A stretch of DNA of 57,125 bases, taken from the NCBI GenBank assembly GCA_009861545.1, contig VXME01000146.1, positions 1-57,125 of the forward strand, written 5' to 3'. The notes beneath the pieces are model-generated. The model saw only the letters and a program-made list of their open reading frames with translations, ran no database searches and was not told the origin of the DNA. Below, piece by piece: positions 55,312-57,125 of the stretch. The stretch is from Acidobacteriota bacterium. Lineage in GTDB: Bacteria; Acidobacteriota; Vicinamibacteria; Vicinamibacterales; UBA8438. Numbering within the stretch: the stretch's first letter is position 1; the number at the start of each line of letters is the position of its first letter. A program made the translations under genes and the position numbers.

Positions 55312-56031
55312 ATGAAGAGAGCGGAGAGACACCATCTCAAGGCCGACCCACTGGCCGCCGGGCTGCAGCCCCTGCTGGAGTCCATGCGGAGAGGCCGGTG
55401 GGCCGTCGGCGCGGTTAGCGTCCTCGGCGTGCTGGTTGCCGGTGCGTCGGTATTCGGTTGGCAGCAGTGGCGCACCTCGCGCGCCAGCGAGATGCTGGCG
55501 TCCGCGATGGCGGTGGTGGATGCCCCGGTCGTTCCTGCGGACGGACAGGCGGCCGCCGGAGCGGACGCGTACCCGTCGGAGGCGGCCAAGCTCGAGACCG
55601 CGGTGCCCCGGCTGCTGGCGGCGGCTGACGCGTATCCGAGCCTGCAGCAGGGCATCGTGGCCCGCTATCAGGCGGCGGTTGCGCTCGGCGCCCTGGGCCG
55701 CACCACCGAAGCGGCCGCGCAGTACCAACGCCTGATCGAGGTCGCCGGCGATGGCATCTACGCGCGCATGGCCCGTCTCGGACGAGCCGAAGCGCATCTG
55801 CAGGCCGGGGAGTACGCGGAGGCGATTGACCTGCTCGAAGCGGAATCACGGCTCGCGGACGCCGAGTTCCCCGTCGATGCGGTGCTGATGCGGCTCGGCC
55901 AGTCCTATCGCCTGGCCGCCAGGCCGGCCGAGGCGCTGCAGGCGTTCCAGCGTCTTGTCGACGAGTTTCCGGCCTCCGGTTATCGTTTCGATGCCGAGCG
56001 TGAGCTCGACACGCTGGGCTCCGGGCAATAG
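55312..56031 (+). CDS. YfgM-like membrane protein with tetratricopeptide repeats
   Basis: This 239-residue protein has a basic N-terminus and one membrane helix (about residues 30-48: AVGAVSVLGVLVAGASVFGW). A periplasmic TPR-like region follows (ARYQAAVALGALGRTTEAAAQYQRLI, then LAARPAEALQAFQRLVDEFP). The layout fits the tetratricopeptide-repeat-like family (PF09976 type), which helps envelope protein folding. ATG 55312 overlaps the stop of a tiny 4-codon frame (ATGATGACACCATGA, 55301-55315); TAGAAT (55281-55286) is a possible -10. Confidence 0.75.
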   Translation: MKRAERHHLKADPLAAGLQPLLESMRRGRWAVGAVSVLGVLVAGASVFGWQQWRTSRASEMLASAMAVVDAPVVPADGQAAAGADAYPSEAAKLETAVPRLLAAADAYPSLQQGIVARYQAAVALGALGRTTEAAAQYQRLIEVAGDGIYARMARLGRAEAHLQAGEYAEAIDLLEAESRLADAEFPVDAVLMRLGQSYRLAARPAEALQAFQRLVDEFPASGYRFDAERELDTLGSGQ

Positions 56032-56059
56032 GACGGTCCGGGCGCCGGGGGCACGAGAC

Positions 56060-56992
56060 ATGACCAGGGCGCCGGCATCGGCGGCCGGCGAGTTCACCAT
56101 CGGTCTCGTGCAGATGGCCTGCCACCGGCTGGCCGCCCGCAACCACGAGGCGGCCGAGGCCGGCATCCGCGACGCGGCCGCGCGGGGAGCGCAGATCGTC
56201 TGCCTGCAGGAGTTGTTCGCGACGCCGTACTTCTGCCAGCGCGAGGACGCCGCCTGCTTCGATCTGGCCGAGGAGATTCCCGGAACCCTCACCACGCGCT
56301 ACGCGAGGCTCGCGCGGGCGCTCGGCGTCGTGCTGATAGTGCCGTTTTTCGAGCGTCGCGCCGCCGGCCTGTACCACAATTCCGCGGTCGTGATCGACGC
56401 CTCGGGAGACCTGCTCGGCCTCTACCGCAAGGTGCACGTACCTGACGATCCGCAGTTTCTCGAGAAGTTCTACTTCACGCCGGGCGACCTCGGCTACCGC
56501 GTCTTCGAGACCCGGCACGCACGCATCGGAGTCCTGATCTGCTGGGATCAATGGTACCCGGAGGCGGCTCGCCTGACCGCTCTGCAGGGCGCCGAGGCAA
56601 TCTTCTATCCGACGGCCATCGGTTGGCTCGGCGCCGGCGAGCCGGGTGGCGACGGGCTCGCCGAGCGCGACGCCTGGATGACGGTGCAGCGGGGACACGC
56701 CATCGCGAACGGGGTCTACGTGGCGGTCGTGAACCGTGTCGGCACGGAGACGACCGAAGCAGGCGCTCTGAGATTCTGGGGCGGCTCGTTCGTCAGTGAT
56801 CCCGGAGGCCGGGTAATCGCCCGAGCGGACGGAGAGACTGCCGGCGTGGTGGTCGCGCGATGCAGCCGGCGCGCCCTGGAAGAGCAACGGCGGGCGTGGC
56901 CGTTTCTCCGGGATCGCCGTATCGACACCTACGCGTCGATCACGCGTCGCTACCTGGACGACCCGCCGCACAAGGCACAGCAGGCGCGATGA
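56060..56992 (+). CDS. aguB: N-carbamoylputrescine amidase
   Basis: This 310-residue nitrilase-superfamily enzyme hydrolyses N-carbamoylputrescine to putrescine, CO2 and ammonia. The triad is visible: E51 (CLQELFATPYF), K124 (LYRKVHVPDD) and C161 (LICWDQWYPEAAR). PYFCQ and FLEKFYFTPGD are characteristic of AguB rather than other nitrilases. ATG 56060 is chosen for family length; no strong ribosome-binding site is seen. The next gene overlaps the stop by 4 bases (ATGA), where an agmatine deiminase gene would commonly be expected. Confidence 0.9.
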   Translation: MTRAPASAAGEFTIGLVQMACHRLAARNHEAAEAGIRDAAARGAQIVCLQELFATPYFCQREDAACFDLAEEIPGTLTTRYARLARALGVVLIVPFFERRAAGLYHNSAVVIDASGDLLGLYRKVHVPDDPQFLEKFYFTPGDLGYRVFETRHARIGVLICWDQWYPEAARLTALQGAEAIFYPTAIGWLGAGEPGGDGLAERDAWMTVQRGHAIANGVYVAVVNRVGTETTEAGALRFWGGSFVSDPGGRVIARADGETAGVVVARCSRRALEEQRRAWPFLRDRRIDTYASITRRYLDDPPHKAQQAR

Positions 56993-57125
56993 GCGACCTG
57001 CGGCGCGCGCCGTCCCGCCGGGAAGCGGCGCCGGGGGCGGGGGGCGCCCCGGGCCGGGGGCCCCCCCCGGGGGGGACCCCCCCCGCCCCCCCGGGCGGGA
57101 TGGCGCCAGACCCCCCCCCCGCGGG
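56989..57125 (+). CDS. start of an unidentified gene, running into low-quality contig end
   Basis: A frame opens with ATG 56989, overlapping the aguB stop by ATGA, and reads MSDLRRAPSRREAAPGAGG before reaching the window edge. The first dozen codons look like ordinary coding sequence. From about 57030 the sequence becomes G/C homopolymers with no usable protein. Given aguB upstream, an agmatine deiminase (aguA) start would be plausible, but nothing here proves it. Confidence 0.3.
   Translation, partial: MSDLRRAPSRREAAPGAGGAPGRGPPPGGTPPAPPGGMAPDPPPA

Overview
The window is a chromosomal segment of a very GC-rich, Gram-negative-type bacterium. Strict triplet-position GC bias, twin-arginine exports, c-type cytochromes, exported beta-propellers, a carboxypeptidase-regulatory-domain protein and a DUF3467/LexA/RNase J/FtsK block together suggest Acidobacteriota, perhaps Vicinamibacteria. 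That placement is inference from gene style, not a phylogenetic result. I see no insertion sequence, phage, CRISPR array or rRNA.

Layout. 1-5.8 kb: an exported redox-type cluster (two YVTN beta-propellers, an NHL propeller, a duplicated two-haem protein, a mono-haem cytochrome c, a Tat-exported molybdopterin oxidoreductase and a secreted HpcH/HpaI-type aldolase). 5.9-13 kb: a fused SpmA/SpmB membrane protein, an ECF sigma/anti-sigma pair whose anti-sigma ends in a TonB-C-like domain, and a translationally coupled propeller / S55 (SpoIVB-type) peptidase pair. 13.0-23.8 kb: the centrepiece, an 11-gene aromatic amino-acid operon (aroDE-trpE-trpG-trpD-trpC-trpF-trpB-trpA-chorismate mutase-aroF-tyrA). 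It is preceded by what reads as a complete trp attenuator: promoter, short leader peptide with tandem Trp codons, mutually exclusive RNA stems and an intrinsic terminator. 23.8-26.1 kb: a PKD-like protein, leucyl aminopeptidase (possibly leaderless) and a small membrane protein. 26.2-32.8 kb (minus strand): lexA, DUF3467, zincin metallopeptidase, rsmA, RNase J and ftsK. 32.9-38.9 kb: recG, rsmD and coaD, then an ArnT-type glycosyltransferase and a CoA-binding protein. 38.9-45.5 kb: rho behind a long structured leader, a CDGSH protein, clpB with hspR, and a carboxypeptidase-regulatory-like protein. 45.5-57.1 kb: a Na+-dependent transporter, bacilliredoxin, ferrochelatase, tRNA-Pro(CGG), a TPR protein, acylphosphatase, apt, tRNA-Arg(CCT), a methyltransferase, a Tat-exported GH99-like protein, a YfgM-like TPR protein, aguB and a corrupted contig end.

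How the genes work together. The aro-trp-tyr operon supplies the first step (DAHP synthase), two middle shikimate steps, the whole chorismate-to-tryptophan branch, and the mutase and dehydrogenase steps towards tyrosine. All of it appears to sit downstream of a Trp-sensing attenuator. The lexA-ftsK block and recG link SOS control, RNA processing, ribosome maturation and chromosome segregation. hspR-clpB is a heat-shock unit. The first 6 kb probably encode periplasmic electron-transfer or binding proteins of unknown substrate.

The last ~100 bases are G/C homopolymer runs and look like unreliable sequence.
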